Below, piece by piece: positions 17,495 through 26,571 of a stretch of DNA of 64,000 nt. A program made the translations under genes and the position numbers. The stretch comes from Niastella soli (GTDB lineage: Bacteria > Bacteroidota > Bacteroidia > Chitinophagales > Chitinophagaceae). Each line of letters begins with the position of its first letter. Position 1 is the first letter of the stretch. The notes under the pieces were generated by a model. The model was not told the DNA's origin and made no database searches. It worked only from the letters and a program-made list of their open reading frames with translations. The DNA lies in the NCBI RefSeq assembly GCF_017742245.1, contig NZ_JAGHKO010000004.1:620001-684000 (forward strand). The letters are read 5' to 3'.

Positions 17495-17943
17495 CTGTCA
17501 ACATCTTTGTCTTTTCCTTATTAATGATCGCAATATAGGGCTCCTCCGGGCTTCTACAAACACGTTTGCCATTTAAAATTCTATCAAAGAAGCCCCATTA
17601 TACAATCAGCAATCAAAGATGTACGTTACCATTACGCGCTTTTAGGGTGAAACTGCACGGATTTCAGGCAAAACTGCACGCTTACCAATTGCCACTACCA
17701 TCAGGTCCCGGACAAAGAAATTCGGGAAACCCAATGGTTTAATAAACAAAATTTTATATTTTAGTTGAGGGTGATAATTCCTTGCCCCCTTTCTCTTAAT
17801 AGTATCTCTCCCCATCGATAGTTGATACTTTTCTAAACGTGCCGGCAATGCGCTTTCTTAGTAATGTATGTTGCAGCTGCGCGTGCAAAGTTATATCGAT
17901 CCATTAAATACCATTTATTAACTATTAAACCTGACATTATCAC
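17495..17943. other. 449-bp intergenic stretch with a 21-bp-period repeat
   Basis: No convincing gene. The word AAACTGCACG occurs at 17650-17659 and 17671-17680, 21 bp apart in the same direction. Tandem terminal words of this kind are seen at the ends of some IS21-type elements, but no transposase is present. A minus-strand frame (17642-17848) is basic and unrecognised and overlaps the repeats. It may be debris. Confidence 0.4.
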
Positions 17944-18513
17944 ATGGAAGAATTACTCACTATGCTGAATAGCATCTATCCATTAAGTGAAGAATTAAAG
18001 AATCATTTGATACAAATACTACAACGCCGGCTACTCCAGGAGGGAGAATATCTATTGAAGCCAGGGCGTATTTGTGAACATGTATATTTTGTCAAAAAGG
18101 GGCTGCTGCGCAGTTACGAAATGGATGAAAATAAAAAGGAAATAAATACCTGGTTCATGAGCCAGGGGGATGTTGTTTTTGCCATAGACAGTTTTTTGGA
18201 CCAAACGCCCAGTACAGAGTTCATTCAAGCTTTACAAAATACCACAGTGTACTATATCACCTTCAAAGAATTGGAAAATACGTTTAGGGATCACATTACC
18301 TTTAATTTCAACGGCCGTGTTTTGACGAACAAGTATTACAAATTAAGTCTGCAACGTGAAAAAATGATGCGAATACCAGAGGCAACTGACCGGTTCAATT
18401 ATCTGGTTAAACACTTCCCAAACCTCCTGAATGTCGTCCAGGATAAACACCTCGCTAGTTTTCTCAGAATTTCGCCTGTAACAATATCCAGGCTGAGAGC
18501 CCAAAACAAGTAA
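17944..18513 (+). CDS. Crp/Fnr-family transcriptional regulator
   Basis: This 189-residue protein has an N-terminal cyclic-nucleotide-binding-like beta-roll (LLQEGEYLLKPGRICEHVYFVKKGLLRSY, written here only in part as its key EGEYLLKPG and VYFVKKG elements). A long dimer helix follows. The C-terminal helix-turn-helix is LASFLRISPVTISRLRAQNK. No cysteines are arranged for an iron-sulphur cluster, so it is not a true FNR. Bacteroidota have many such Crp-like regulators with unknown ligands, and this type is often stress- or redox-responsive. It is monocistronic. No target can be named from the window. Confidence 0.92.
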   Translation: MEELLTMLNSIYPLSEELKNHLIQILQRRLLQEGEYLLKPGRICEHVYFVKKGLLRSYEMDENKKEINTWFMSQGDVVFAIDSFLDQTPSTEFIQALQNTTVYYITFKELENTFRDHITFNFNGRVLTNKYYKLSLQREKMMRIPEATDRFNYLVKHFPNLLNVVQDKHLASFLRISPVTISRLRAQNK

Positions 18514-18685
18514 AATGTTTCGTTTACAGGCAAAAATGTGGATAAACTGGTCGTTTCAGTTATCACACGATAATTCGGCGAATATGGTTTGTGTACTAAT
18601 TTAGACTATCAGTTAACGATAGATAATACACAAGCCACTGTTCCGGAATAGAAAGTCACCACCGTCTTACGTAGGACAAAAAATA

Positions 18686-18711
18686 AAACCAGGGGTAATT
18701 GCCCCTGGTTT
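18686..18711. terminator. Terminator-like hairpin
   Basis: A perfect 10-bp stem AAACCAGGGG/CCCCTGGTTT with a 6-base loop is flanked by A-rich sequence on the left. It lies 173 bp after the Crp/Fnr gene and could end its transcript, although the T tract on the plus strand is short. Confidence 0.6.
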
Positions 18712-18749
18712 AGAAAACAACTATTGCCTGTAAATTAAATACTAAAAAC

Positions 18750-18941
18750 GTGAGAAGAGATTCATTTACCCTACGAATTTACACGGAGCTTATCCGTAAA
18801 GCGAGATTGTATATTGAAGACGAACTACAATTAAATCCTATTGCTGTTATTGATCGGCATGCTTTATTCTGGTCAAAGAAAAAACACGCAATTTACACTC
18901 CCCCAAAACCTTCTTTCATACTGCCCCACTCTTATAATTAG
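18750..18941 (+). CDS. Possible small basic hypothetical protein
   Basis: A 63-residue frame opens with GTG (MRRDSFTLRIYTELIRK as read). The first 30 residues would form an amphipathic helix, and the tail is basic with PPKPSF. No family is recognised and no ATG start exists. Small basic frames of this sort are common next to mobile-element genes. Confidence 0.25.
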   Translation: MRRDSFTLRIYTELIRKARLYIEDELQLNPIAVIDRHALFWSKKKHAIYTPPKPSFILPHSYN

Positions 18942-19167
18942 AATTAATCCGTACCCTATTTCCCATTTGTTCCTGTTAAATATAGTAAACCCAATATTGA
19001 TTAGCGTAAATCGCTGACCAGTCCCTTAATGCCCTGCAATAACCCTGAGATTATAAAATAAACTACAAAACAACTGGAAATAATGTAAGCCGGTCATGGC
19101 AACCTATTGCGTTGCATGGGTGACCGGCAACGTACCCTGCATTTCTTAACCATTCAATCTTAATTTT

Positions 19168-19938
19168 ATGAAACAAAAATCAAAAAAGCGAAAGTTACAT
19201 CGACACAATCCTGTCACAATTGGTGCGGCAAAAAATGACAAATCAGCTTATGGACTTCACACCCGTGTGAAAAGAAAAAGTTCCTACGTTCCCATGGCGC
19301 CGCCTAACCTGATAAGCCATCCTGCTGAAAAACGGCACAGCCGCTATAAAGACCGAGATCATGACCTACAAGAGAAAAGTATTGAAACAAGTAAGAAAAG
19401 TGGTAACTATCGTAATCCATCATCCGCAGCAAAAAATAACGACGCTATACTTCGCGAGCATCCCGAAGTAAAAAAGCTGGCTGATAAAATAGAAGAGCTG
19501 GAGAGCTTACAGGATTTCATGAAGCGGGCTAATAAATGCGTACGTTACAAAGACAGGAAAGGATTTTTAAAATTGCCAGGGGCTTCTGAGAAACAATGGC
19601 AAATACTCAATACAACAGCAAGCATAGGCGGGATTGGCTTCGCACCCTCCCTATTAACCAATAATAGCCAAAAAATCAGACGACTCAAAACATGCCTTAT
19701 GGAACTTAGGGATAAAGTTACCCGCACTCCAGGTGAATATACAATAAAAGGAGTGCGCATCTTAAAAAATGTGGAAGCCAAACGCCTTCAATTATTTTTT
19801 GGGGAAATACCAGATGATGAAATAAAAACCCTGTTAAAAAAACACAGGTTTCGTTGGAGCCCACGTACAGGTGCCTGGCAGCGTCATCTAAACTACCCTG
19901 GTTTAAATGCTGTAAAGGAATTTTTAAACAGTCTGTAA
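19168..19938 (+). CDS. DNA-processing-associated hypothetical protein (DUF3560-like C-terminal module)
   Basis: This 256-residue protein has a strongly basic, low-complexity N-terminus (MKQKSKKRKLHRHNP and onwards to ~90). A coiled-coil-like segment follows (~95-125, LADKIEELESLQDFMKRANK). The C-terminal module (~190-256) is KGVRILKNVEAKRLQLFFGE, then PDDEIKTLLKKHRFRWSP and AWQRHL. The LxxxxFRWSPxxxAWQR pattern is one I associate with DUF3560-type and other plasmid, phage and conjugative-element proteins. The exact activity is unknown; nucleic-acid binding is inferred from charge. It is followed 62 bp later by a small acidic gene on the same strand, probably co-transcribed. Confidence 0.7.
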   Translation: MKQKSKKRKLHRHNPVTIGAAKNDKSAYGLHTRVKRKSSYVPMAPPNLISHPAEKRHSRYKDRDHDLQEKSIETSKKSGNYRNPSSAAKNNDAILREHPEVKKLADKIEELESLQDFMKRANKCVRYKDRKGFLKLPGASEKQWQILNTTASIGGIGFAPSLLTNNSQKIRRLKTCLMELRDKVTRTPGEYTIKGVRILKNVEAKRLQLFFGEIPDDEIKTLLKKHRFRWSPRTGAWQRHLNYPGLNAVKEFLNSL

Positions 19939-20000
19939 CTACCCGGTAAACCGCACTTACCGTTATCATTTTTCTCATTATCAAAATTATAATTTACTTT

Positions 20001-20279
20001 ATGAATATTGATGAAATGGTAGAACGCTCAGTTAATCACTTTTTAGATAGTTATGATGAAGGACGGGGCAGCAATTTCATTATAGCCTGTTATGCCAGAG
20101 AAGAATTAAAATTACCAGAATTTGAGATAGGGCGCTATGTGGAAGAAACCATATATGGAGGTGGGGAAGAAAACAAGAGCCCCATCGAATTTAAAAGGTT
20201 CTATACCTGGTATTACATTAATTATTGCGTTGTTGAAAGGGAGGATGAAAACAAAGAGATAATTAAACTGATTAATTAA
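20001..20279 (+). CDS. Small acidic hypothetical protein
   Basis: A 92-residue soluble acidic protein beginning MNIDEMVERSVNHFLDSYDE and rich in Glu and aromatic residues (FKRFYTWYYINYCV near the end). No family is recognised. It follows the DUF3560-like gene by 62 bp on the same strand and has a good terminator immediately after it, so the two look like a two-gene unit of accessory origin. Confidence 0.6.
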   Translation: MNIDEMVERSVNHFLDSYDEGRGSNFIIACYAREELKLPEFEIGRYVEETIYGGGEENKSPIEFKRFYTWYYINYCVVEREDENKEIIKLIN

Positions 20280-20289
20280 AATGAGTAAT

Positions 20290-20337
20290 AAAAAGGCCAT
20301 CTCCCAATTATTAAAAAAACAGGGAGACGGCCTTTAT
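20290..20337 (+). terminator. Rho-independent terminator
   Basis: A stem AAAGGCCATCTCCC pairs with GGGAGACGGCCTTT (one mismatch) around an A-rich 16-base loop. It lies directly after the small acidic gene. Confidence 0.85.
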
Positions 20338-20476
20338 AACCGTTCTCAAACTGTAGTATTTTTCAAATTATTTTATCGATTAGTTGCTTAAGGGTTTATA
20401 TTTATACCTTTCAATACCTGTAAATAGAAATTTGATAATTAATTTAAGGCTCATTTTACATTTTAAGTTTTCACAT

Positions 20477-22309
20477 ATGACACGATCCTTATTCATCCTG
20501 GCTTCCTTGTTCCTGGTAATGCAAGCCGGTGCGCAAACACTCACTATGCCGGCCGGAATACAAAAAGCCTACGAAAATGGCACCCGGTCTACCGATGGCA
20601 AACCTGGAAAGAACTACTGGCAGAACCATGGGCGTTATACTATTTCTTTAACGGTGCTGCCTCCGGACAGCATCATAAGGGGCATGGAACAAATTGTATA
20701 TTTTAATAACAGCCCTGATACGCTGAAAAGCCTGAACATGAAATTGATCATGAATTTTCGCCAGGGCAGCGCCATCACAGTTGATGAGATCATGGTGCAG
20801 GGTAGCAAAGTAGCCTGGGACAACACCAAAGCAAATCCAACCAATCAAAAGTTGGATCTGTCTGCGCCATTACTGCCACACGATTCTGTGAACCTCAACA
20901 TTACCTGGCATTATAAGTTGCTACGCAGACCCGCACGTGATGGGATAATTGACTCAACCAGTTTTTATCTCGCTTATTTCTATCCACGGGTTGCCGTTTA
21001 TGACGATTATAAAGGATGGGATACCCAACCGCACTATGGGTCACTTGAATTTTATAACGACTTCAACGACTATACAGTAAATGTAACGGTGCCAGCCAAT
21101 TTCATGGTTTGGGCTACCGGCACCCTGCAAAACCCATCGGAAGTGCTGCAACCTGCCATTGCCGAACGCCTGCAACAATCAATGACAAGCGATTCCACCA
21201 TCCATGTTGCCACTGTGCAGGATTGGAGCAACAAACAAGTCACCGCTCAAAATGCCAGCAATACCTGGAAATGGGTTGCCAATAATATAAGCGATATCGC
21301 AATAGGCATCAGCGACCACTACGATTGGGATGCCGCCAGCGTTATTGTTGACAACAAAACCAAACGACGGGTAAGCATGCAGGCTGCCTTCGCCGACTCA
21401 TCAATCGATTTCCATCATTCGGTACAGTTTGGCAGATATTCATTAGCCTGGTTCTCAAAAAACTGGCCCGGAGTTCCTTACCCTTATCCAAAGTCAAACG
21501 CATTTCAGGGATTTGCAGATATGGAATACCCGATGATGATCAATGATTCCCACACTCCTGATCTCGTTTTCGCTCAATTAGTACAGGACCACGAACAGGC
21601 CCATACTTACTTTCCTTTTTACATGGGTACTAATGAAAGTTATTATGCCTTTATGGACGAAGGATGGGCCACCACCTTTGAATACCTGATAGGCATTGAC
21701 GAGAAAGGACAACAAGCCGCCGATAAATTTTATAAAACATTCCGTGTTGACAGGTGGATCCGGGGTCCGCATGAAAAAGAAAACCCTATCATTACCCCCA
21801 GCCCCGATGTTACCTTTGGTGGTGGTAATAACGCCTATGGCAAACCATCGCTGAGCTATCTTGCTTTAAAAGACCTGTTGGGTAATAAATTATTCAAGAA
21901 AGCGCTGCACAACTACATGAATAACTGGAATGGTAAACATCCTATTCCATGGGATTATTTCTATTCAATGGGAAGTGGCGCTAAAAAAAACCTGGACTGG
22001 TTCTTTTATAATTGGTTCTATACACCCAATTACATTGATCTCAACCTGACTAAAGTAGAACAAACGAAAAAAGGGTATGCGCTGAATATTAAAAATATTG
22101 GCGGATTTGCTGTTCCTTTTGACGTGATAGCCACCTATGACGACGGGTCAAATGAAAGCTTTCACCAAACACCCATTGTTTGGGAGGCCAACCAAAAAGA
22201 AACAGTCGTACCTATTAAAACCAGAAAAAAAGTAAAATCACTGAAACTGGAGGGGGGAATATTTATGGATGCAACTGAAAAAGACAATACCTGGACGGCA
22301 GGATCATGA
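20477..22309 (+). CDS. Secreted M1-family zinc metallopeptidase (aminopeptidase-like)
   Basis: The start is set at 20477 (MTRSLFILASLFLVMQAGAQ, a clean signal peptide), giving 610 residues. An upstream in-frame ATG at 20384 would place 31 residues before the signal. The catalytic part has the gluzincin motif HEQAH followed by 18 residues and the Glu of MDEGWATTFEYL (zinc ligands), and the substrate-anchoring GxMEN-like element appears as ADMEYPMM, as in many Bacteroidota M1 enzymes. An N-terminal beta-domain precedes it and a short beta C-terminal domain follows. M1 enzymes remove N-terminal amino acids from peptides. Export to the periplasm or surface is expected. It is monocistronic, with a bidirectional terminator downstream. 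Confidence 0.92.
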   Translation: MTRSLFILASLFLVMQAGAQTLTMPAGIQKAYENGTRSTDGKPGKNYWQNHGRYTISLTVLPPDSIIRGMEQIVYFNNSPDTLKSLNMKLIMNFRQGSAITVDEIMVQGSKVAWDNTKANPTNQKLDLSAPLLPHDSVNLNITWHYKLLRRPARDGIIDSTSFYLAYFYPRVAVYDDYKGWDTQPHYGSLEFYNDFNDYTVNVTVPANFMVWATGTLQNPSEVLQPAIAERLQQSMTSDSTIHVATVQDWSNKQVTAQNASNTWKWVANNISDIAIGISDHYDWDAASVIVDNKTKRRVSMQAAFADSSIDFHHSVQFGRYSLAWFSKNWPGVPYPYPKSNAFQGFADMEYPMMINDSHTPDLVFAQLVQDHEQAHTYFPFYMGTNESYYAFMDEGWATTFEYLIGIDEKGQQAADKFYKTFRVDRWIRGPHEKENPIITPSPDVTFGGGNNAYGKPSLSYLALKDLLGNKLFKKALHNYMNNWNGKHPIPWDYFYSMGSGAKKNLDWFFYNWFYTPNYIDLNLTKVEQTKKGYALNIKNIGGFAVPFDVIATYDDGSNESFHQTPIVWEANQKETVVPIKTRKKVKSLKLEGGIFMDATEKDNTWTAGS

Positions 22310-22336
22310 TCCAATAAATATGTTTCTCATAAAAGT

Positions 22337-22370
22337 CAAAGGCCGCCCCGATTGATCGGGACGGCCTTTG
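22337..22370. terminator. Bidirectional Rho-independent terminator
   Basis: A perfect GC-rich stem (CAAAGGCCG.CCCGAT / ATCGGG.CGGCCTTTG) lies between the convergent M1 peptidase gene and the receptor gene ending at 22385. Confidence 0.88.
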
Positions 22371-22384
22371 ATCTGATTGAAAGT

Positions 22385-25183
22385 CTATTGCTTTTTGAAC
22401 TCCGTTTTACCAAACTTACGAGGGTAGTAAGAAAACGTCAGCAAAAAATATTGCTGTAATCCATTCGTAACCCTGGTGGTGGTACCATATGCATTTACGC
22501 TATTACTGATATTCTGATATTGTTTTAATAAATCCATAGCCGAGAATTTTAACTCCCCCTGCTGCTTCATAAATCTGTATGACGCGAAGGCATTCCAGAG
22601 AACAGTTGGCTTTTTCAAATTTGAGTTGGTAATACGATCTGCGGTACTACTAAGGGTAAATCCAGCCGGATAATTGACAACCAGGCCCAACTTTGTTGTA
22701 CTATTGTTGTTTTGAAAGGAATTCAACCCCGGGGCAGTCGGTCTGTTCTTGTTAAGCTGGAAGGTTTGTCCTGCCGTAAATACAAGGATTGAACCCACTG
22801 AATATTGTAGCGTAAATTGATTTAACAAACTTCCCGTCTTGCTAATATTGGTGATCCCGTCAATGAAGTTAGGTTGTTTTCCGGTCCTGAATTCACCTCT
22901 GTACATGAGCTGAATGTTGTCTTTATTTAGCTTTCTGGAAATATTGAAATTATAGTTCAGATTGATGTTGTTGGTCTTATCAGCATTCGTGAGATAATAG
23001 CTCCTTTTGCCAGAAGGATCATTTATGATACTGTCCGTTATAGGATCTTCTGTCAGGGTATATTTTCCATTAACATAAGCGTTGACAGCATAAAGGGACT
23101 TTTTATTTTCAGTATTATAATTGATATTTAAATTAAGAGAGTGGTCAATACTGTTTCGCAGGTTCGGATTACCAATCCTGATCTCATACGCATTTATATC
23201 GTCAACAAAGGTATATAGTTGATCAATGGAAGGGTAAGCCATTCTTTTTGAGTAAAATACCGAACCATAATATCTGTATTTGTCCCTTTTCGCCCATTGG
23301 TAATTGAGGGAGCCCTCATATCGAAAGAACTGGAAAGAGCGGTCCAGGTTTCTTTTGTCAAACGAAGAGGTATTCCTATCATTCTTAAGATCATCTAACA
23401 GTTTGAACTGCAAATACAGGGAACGGAAATAGGTGTCACCAAACTTCCAAATATTCTTCGTAAACGACAGCGAGGGCGTATATTCGAACACTTCTTTTTT
23501 ATTGTAATTGGTAAGGCCATCATTGAAAAAACGCTGCTTGAAAACAGTGTCATAATCGGCCACTACAGTATTCTCAGTTGACCGCGTATAATTGAACCAT
23601 TGGCCCAGCGTGAGATTTATTCCAAACAGGTTATATCTTCCTAAAAGCAGCCTTTTAAGACCTGTATACTCCAGGTTTCCGTTTAAAGTCAGCGTTTGAT
23701 TGTTTGTTGAGTAATGGCGGTTATTGTAAGCATTCTTACTAGCATCGGTAAAAGATTCAAATTCACTTACCGTCTCCCTTTCTGATACCGTATTGCTTCG
23801 ACTGCCATTGAGCTGGACACTATAGCCTTTTATCGGATACTCGTCATTCGCTTTGCCAAATATTACGTTCAGCGATTCGTTATCCGATCTTTGACTACTC
23901 ACTGTAGTAGTAAGATTTTTACTTTGCAGCTGATTGGCGGAATCTCTTACTTCAGTTGAACGGTTTGAATGACCGTTCTCGTTATTGGTATTTACAGTAC
24001 CATTTATGTCCAGGTTATCGTTATAACCATTGGTCTTTATATACTTGATACCAATATCATGTTTATTCTGCAAGGTATTTTGCACCCCTTCATCGGTGAT
24101 AAACTGCGGATTGTCCAGCGCTGTTCTGTTCTGAATATTTCTATCTGTGATAAAAGCGTTCGATCCTGATTTATTGTAATTAATGGTAAGCCGGTCATTT
24201 TGCCGGCTGTTGGACGATTCTATAAAATTATGCACTAATACACCGCCAAAGGAATGGTTCTTATTAATACCATTGGTACCAAACCTGCCTACATTATATA
24301 AATTAGGGTTATAGTTTCTGTAGGTATTGTTCTGAAACATCTCCTGGAGGTTGCCGATATTTTTATTAATATTATTTATCCCCCCTCCTATACCGGCACT
24401 GCTCCTCTTGTTATACATCTGTAATGAGAGATCTGTTTCAAACCGGTCTGTGGTGCCATAGCCGGCGCCCGCTTTACCGAAATAACCCTTTTTACTACCT
24501 TCTTTTAACTTCAGGTTCATTGTGAGCAGGGAATCCTTGGGCAGGGTGGGCTGCCCGATCTTACTTCTGTCAAACTCCTGGTAAAGCTGTATTTTCTCGA
24601 TAGCAGATTTTGGAAGGTTTTGCGTGGCAACACGAGGGTCCGTCGCTCCCATAAACGGCTTCCCATCAACCAGGAGGTTTTGCACTTTTTTGCCATTCAC
24701 GGTTATGGTGCCATCAGACCAGATAGTAATGCCGCTAACCTGGTTTAATAATTCTTCTACAACAGCATCCTTTTTCATCTTAAATGCTGCGGGGTTTATC
24801 TCCAGGGTGTCCCCGTTCATTTTAATGGGAATGGCTGCGGTTACCACTACCGTGTCCTTATTGCTCAATGCCAATTGTACAGCAAGCGTATCGGTTTTGG
24901 GTGCATCCTGTTGAAAGGTAGTATTGAAACCAATATATCCAGTATAAGTAACGCTTACCAGCAATTTTCTCTTCAGTGGTAAATTATCAAACGTGAATTG
25001 GCCATTTTTATCAGATAGCTTATACGAAACAATCGAAGAATCCTGTCCAAAGACAGTTATTGTCGCCAGTTCCAGGGGAGTTTTGGTTTCAGCGTCCATG
25101 ACCGAACCTGTTAGCTTACCGGTTTGGCTAAAAGCCAGTGTAGACAAGGTTAGTAAAAACCAGGTAAAATAGATCTGCTTCAA
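22385..25183 (-). CDS. Outer-membrane beta-barrel receptor (TonB-dependent receptor-like, OMP_b-brl_3)
   Basis: This 932-residue protein has a signal peptide (LSTLAFSQ). A carboxypeptidase regulatory-like domain follows (KLTGSVMDAETKTPLELATI), then a plug-like domain (VVEELLNQVSGITI, NGKKVQNLLVDGKPF) and a long barrel (~290-932) ending YYPRKFGKTEFKKQ. The family (PF14905-type) lacks a typical SusC signature and has no SusD partner. It is the second gene of a two-gene unit. The ATG follows the stop of the beta-propeller protein by only 2 bp, so the two proteins probably act together, perhaps in uptake or sensing of a peptide or metal complex. The substrate is unknown. Confidence 0.9.
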   Translation of the reverse strand: MKQIYFTWFLLTLSTLAFSQTGKLTGSVMDAETKTPLELATITVFGQDSSIVSYKLSDKNGQFTFDNLPLKRKLLVSVTYTGYIGFNTTFQQDAPKTDTLAVQLALSNKDTVVVTAAIPIKMNGDTLEINPAAFKMKKDAVVEELLNQVSGITIWSDGTITVNGKKVQNLLVDGKPFMGATDPRVATQNLPKSAIEKIQLYQEFDRSKIGQPTLPKDSLLTMNLKLKEGSKKGYFGKAGAGYGTTDRFETDLSLQMYNKRSSAGIGGGINNINKNIGNLQEMFQNNTYRNYNPNLYNVGRFGTNGINKNHSFGGVLVHNFIESSNSRQNDRLTINYNKSGSNAFITDRNIQNRTALDNPQFITDEGVQNTLQNKHDIGIKYIKTNGYNDNLDINGTVNTNNENGHSNRSTEVRDSANQLQSKNLTTTVSSQRSDNESLNVIFGKANDEYPIKGYSVQLNGSRSNTVSERETVSEFESFTDASKNAYNNRHYSTNNQTLTLNGNLEYTGLKRLLLGRYNLFGINLTLGQWFNYTRSTENTVVADYDTVFKQRFFNDGLTNYNKKEVFEYTPSLSFTKNIWKFGDTYFRSLYLQFKLLDDLKNDRNTSSFDKRNLDRSFQFFRYEGSLNYQWAKRDKYRYYGSVFYSKRMAYPSIDQLYTFVDDINAYEIRIGNPNLRNSIDHSLNLNINYNTENKKSLYAVNAYVNGKYTLTEDPITDSIINDPSGKRSYYLTNADKTNNINLNYNFNISRKLNKDNIQLMYRGEFRTGKQPNFIDGITNISKTGSLLNQFTLQYSVGSILVFTAGQTFQLNKNRPTAPGLNSFQNNNSTTKLGLVVNYPAGFTLSSTADRITNSNLKKPTVLWNAFASYRFMKQQGELKFSAMDLLKQYQNISNSVNAYGTTTRVTNGLQQYFLLTFSYYPRKFGKTEFKKQ

Positions 25184-25185
25184 GG

Positions 25186-26427
25186 TTAGTTTTTAAGTTT
25201 GTATTCAATAATTATGGGTGCTGTGGCAGGGGGATTGCTCTTTATAAAACTTTCCAGCTCTTTGGGAACCGGCACGTTCTTATTTTTTTCGAAAAAGGAA
25301 AGGATCTCGCCAACCTTTTGTGTTTTATAGAACCTGTCACCCTTTCTTGTAATTCCATAGTCATCGAGCAGTGATAAATTATACTGGGTACTATCCGGCT
25401 TAATATTCTTTACTTTATAGGTAGTATTGGTTTGCTTTTGATAAATGTAATATTCGTAGTTATTGAGATAACCCATCAAAAAGTAAATGAAACGCGGGGC
25501 GTCATAGAAAGCATATACCTGGTGCAGCATCATGCCATTATTACGATCAAAATTATCCCGATCGGTCTTATTCTTTAAAGGCCTGGTAAAAAATGATGCC
25601 GGCAAACTGTTTTCCAACGGCAACACTATTTGGTAGCCAGGCAATAAACTATCTCTAACCATTTTGTAAACCGTATCGCAATAAGGACGGGTAATAAAAT
25701 GGATATATGGGGTGTCTGTGCTAACAACACTAACATTTTCCTCTTTATATAAAAACTTTGCTTCATTGATCCGGTTGTAAGGAAAATAACCTTTTACCAG
25801 CTGGTCATTTTTGTAGATCTTAAACTCATAATCCAGGCTGTCCTTATACAATTCGCTGGTATTGATCTCGCCCATACTATAAAGATCATCATAGAAATAA
25901 CGGGCATGTAAAATATCGTTTTGCCGGGGAATGCTTTTTTTGATGGCAAACGAAGTATCGCCTAGATCAATAATATATTTTTTATAATATTTCCTATTCC
26001 GCGGATTATTCCAATCCAGTTTTATTTTTATCCGGTCCTTGGGTGTAAGCGCATAATTTTTATTATTTCCAAAAAAAACGATCTGGTTAGTACGCTCGTC
26101 ATAAGCCGGATAAATACCTTCGCCAATCCTTTTAAAGCTTACTTTTTTAACAAACCGTCCGTCCTTTGCATACACAAGGATAGCCTTATTGATCCAATCT
26201 TTTATAATGAAGTAATTGTTTGTTACTTCAACAGCACTAAACCTTGCCAATTCCACATCTCCCTGTACTTCCAAAGGAATAAACCGGATTGAATCTATAA
26301 ATTTTGATTGTTTGTCGGTACCGGCTGCTTTAGGATGGAGATAGATCTTTTGAAGTTGTGCGGGAGCAACTGATGAAAGGAACAGGCTGTACAGTATCAA
26401 GATAAGGCAACGCAGATCATTTGTCAT
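25186..26427 (-). CDS. Secreted 6-bladed beta-propeller protein
   Basis: This 413-residue protein has a signal peptide (LILILYSLFLSSVAPAQ). It matches the general look of Bacteroidota 6-bladed beta-propeller proteins (PF17170-like): SKFIDSIRFIPLEVQGDVEL at the start, then VTNNYFIIKDWINKAILVYA, DGRFVKKV and GEGIYPAYDERTNQIVFFG. These define repeated four-stranded blades. It has no lipobox Cys. Such genes commonly sit next to receptor genes in this phylum, as here (2 bp before the receptor gene, same strand). The role may be ligand binding in the periplasm; this is inference from context. Confidence 0.8.
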   Translation of the reverse strand: MTNDLRCLILILYSLFLSSVAPAQLQKIYLHPKAAGTDKQSKFIDSIRFIPLEVQGDVELARFSAVEVTNNYFIIKDWINKAILVYAKDGRFVKKVSFKRIGEGIYPAYDERTNQIVFFGNNKNYALTPKDRIKIKLDWNNPRNRKYYKKYIIDLGDTSFAIKKSIPRQNDILHARYFYDDLYSMGEINTSELYKDSLDYEFKIYKNDQLVKGYFPYNRINEAKFLYKEENVSVVSTDTPYIHFITRPYCDTVYKMVRDSLLPGYQIVLPLENSLPASFFTRPLKNKTDRDNFDRNNGMMLHQVYAFYDAPRFIYFLMGYLNNYEYYIYQKQTNTTYKVKNIKPDSTQYNLSLLDDYGITRKGDRFYKTQKVGEILSFFEKNKNVPVPKELESFIKSNPPATAPIIIEYKLKN

Positions 26428-26513
26428 TTAGGGTTAGTATTGGCACCCAAATGTATAGTTGTAAATGTTAACGCGCTCTTAAAAAGCGTGCTAACGTAAC
26501 GTTATATATACAA

Positions 26514-26554
26514 TTAAAAAGCCAGATAGCATTTTACACTACCTGGCTTTTTAA
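26514..26554 (-). terminator. Rho-independent terminator of the HEIGH peptidase gene
   Basis: A stem TTAAAAAGCCAG/CTGGCTTTTTAA with inner GATAG/CTACC pairing. It directly follows the minus-strand gene ending at 26572 and precedes T-rich sequence on that strand. Confidence 0.85.
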
Positions 26555-26571
26555 CAGAGTCGAAGTATTCT

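Larger units (their letters stand above)
18514..19167. other. 654-bp region with a hairpin and one weak small frame
   Basis: It contains the terminator-like hairpin at 18686-18711 and a possible small gene at 18750-18941, both listed separately. Otherwise it is AT-rich sequence without recognisable signals. Confidence 0.4.

Noticed and set aside
17642-17848. 68-residue minus-strand frame next to the AAACTGCACG repeats
   Set aside because: Basic composition without family features; it reads through the repeats, so it was not listed as a gene.
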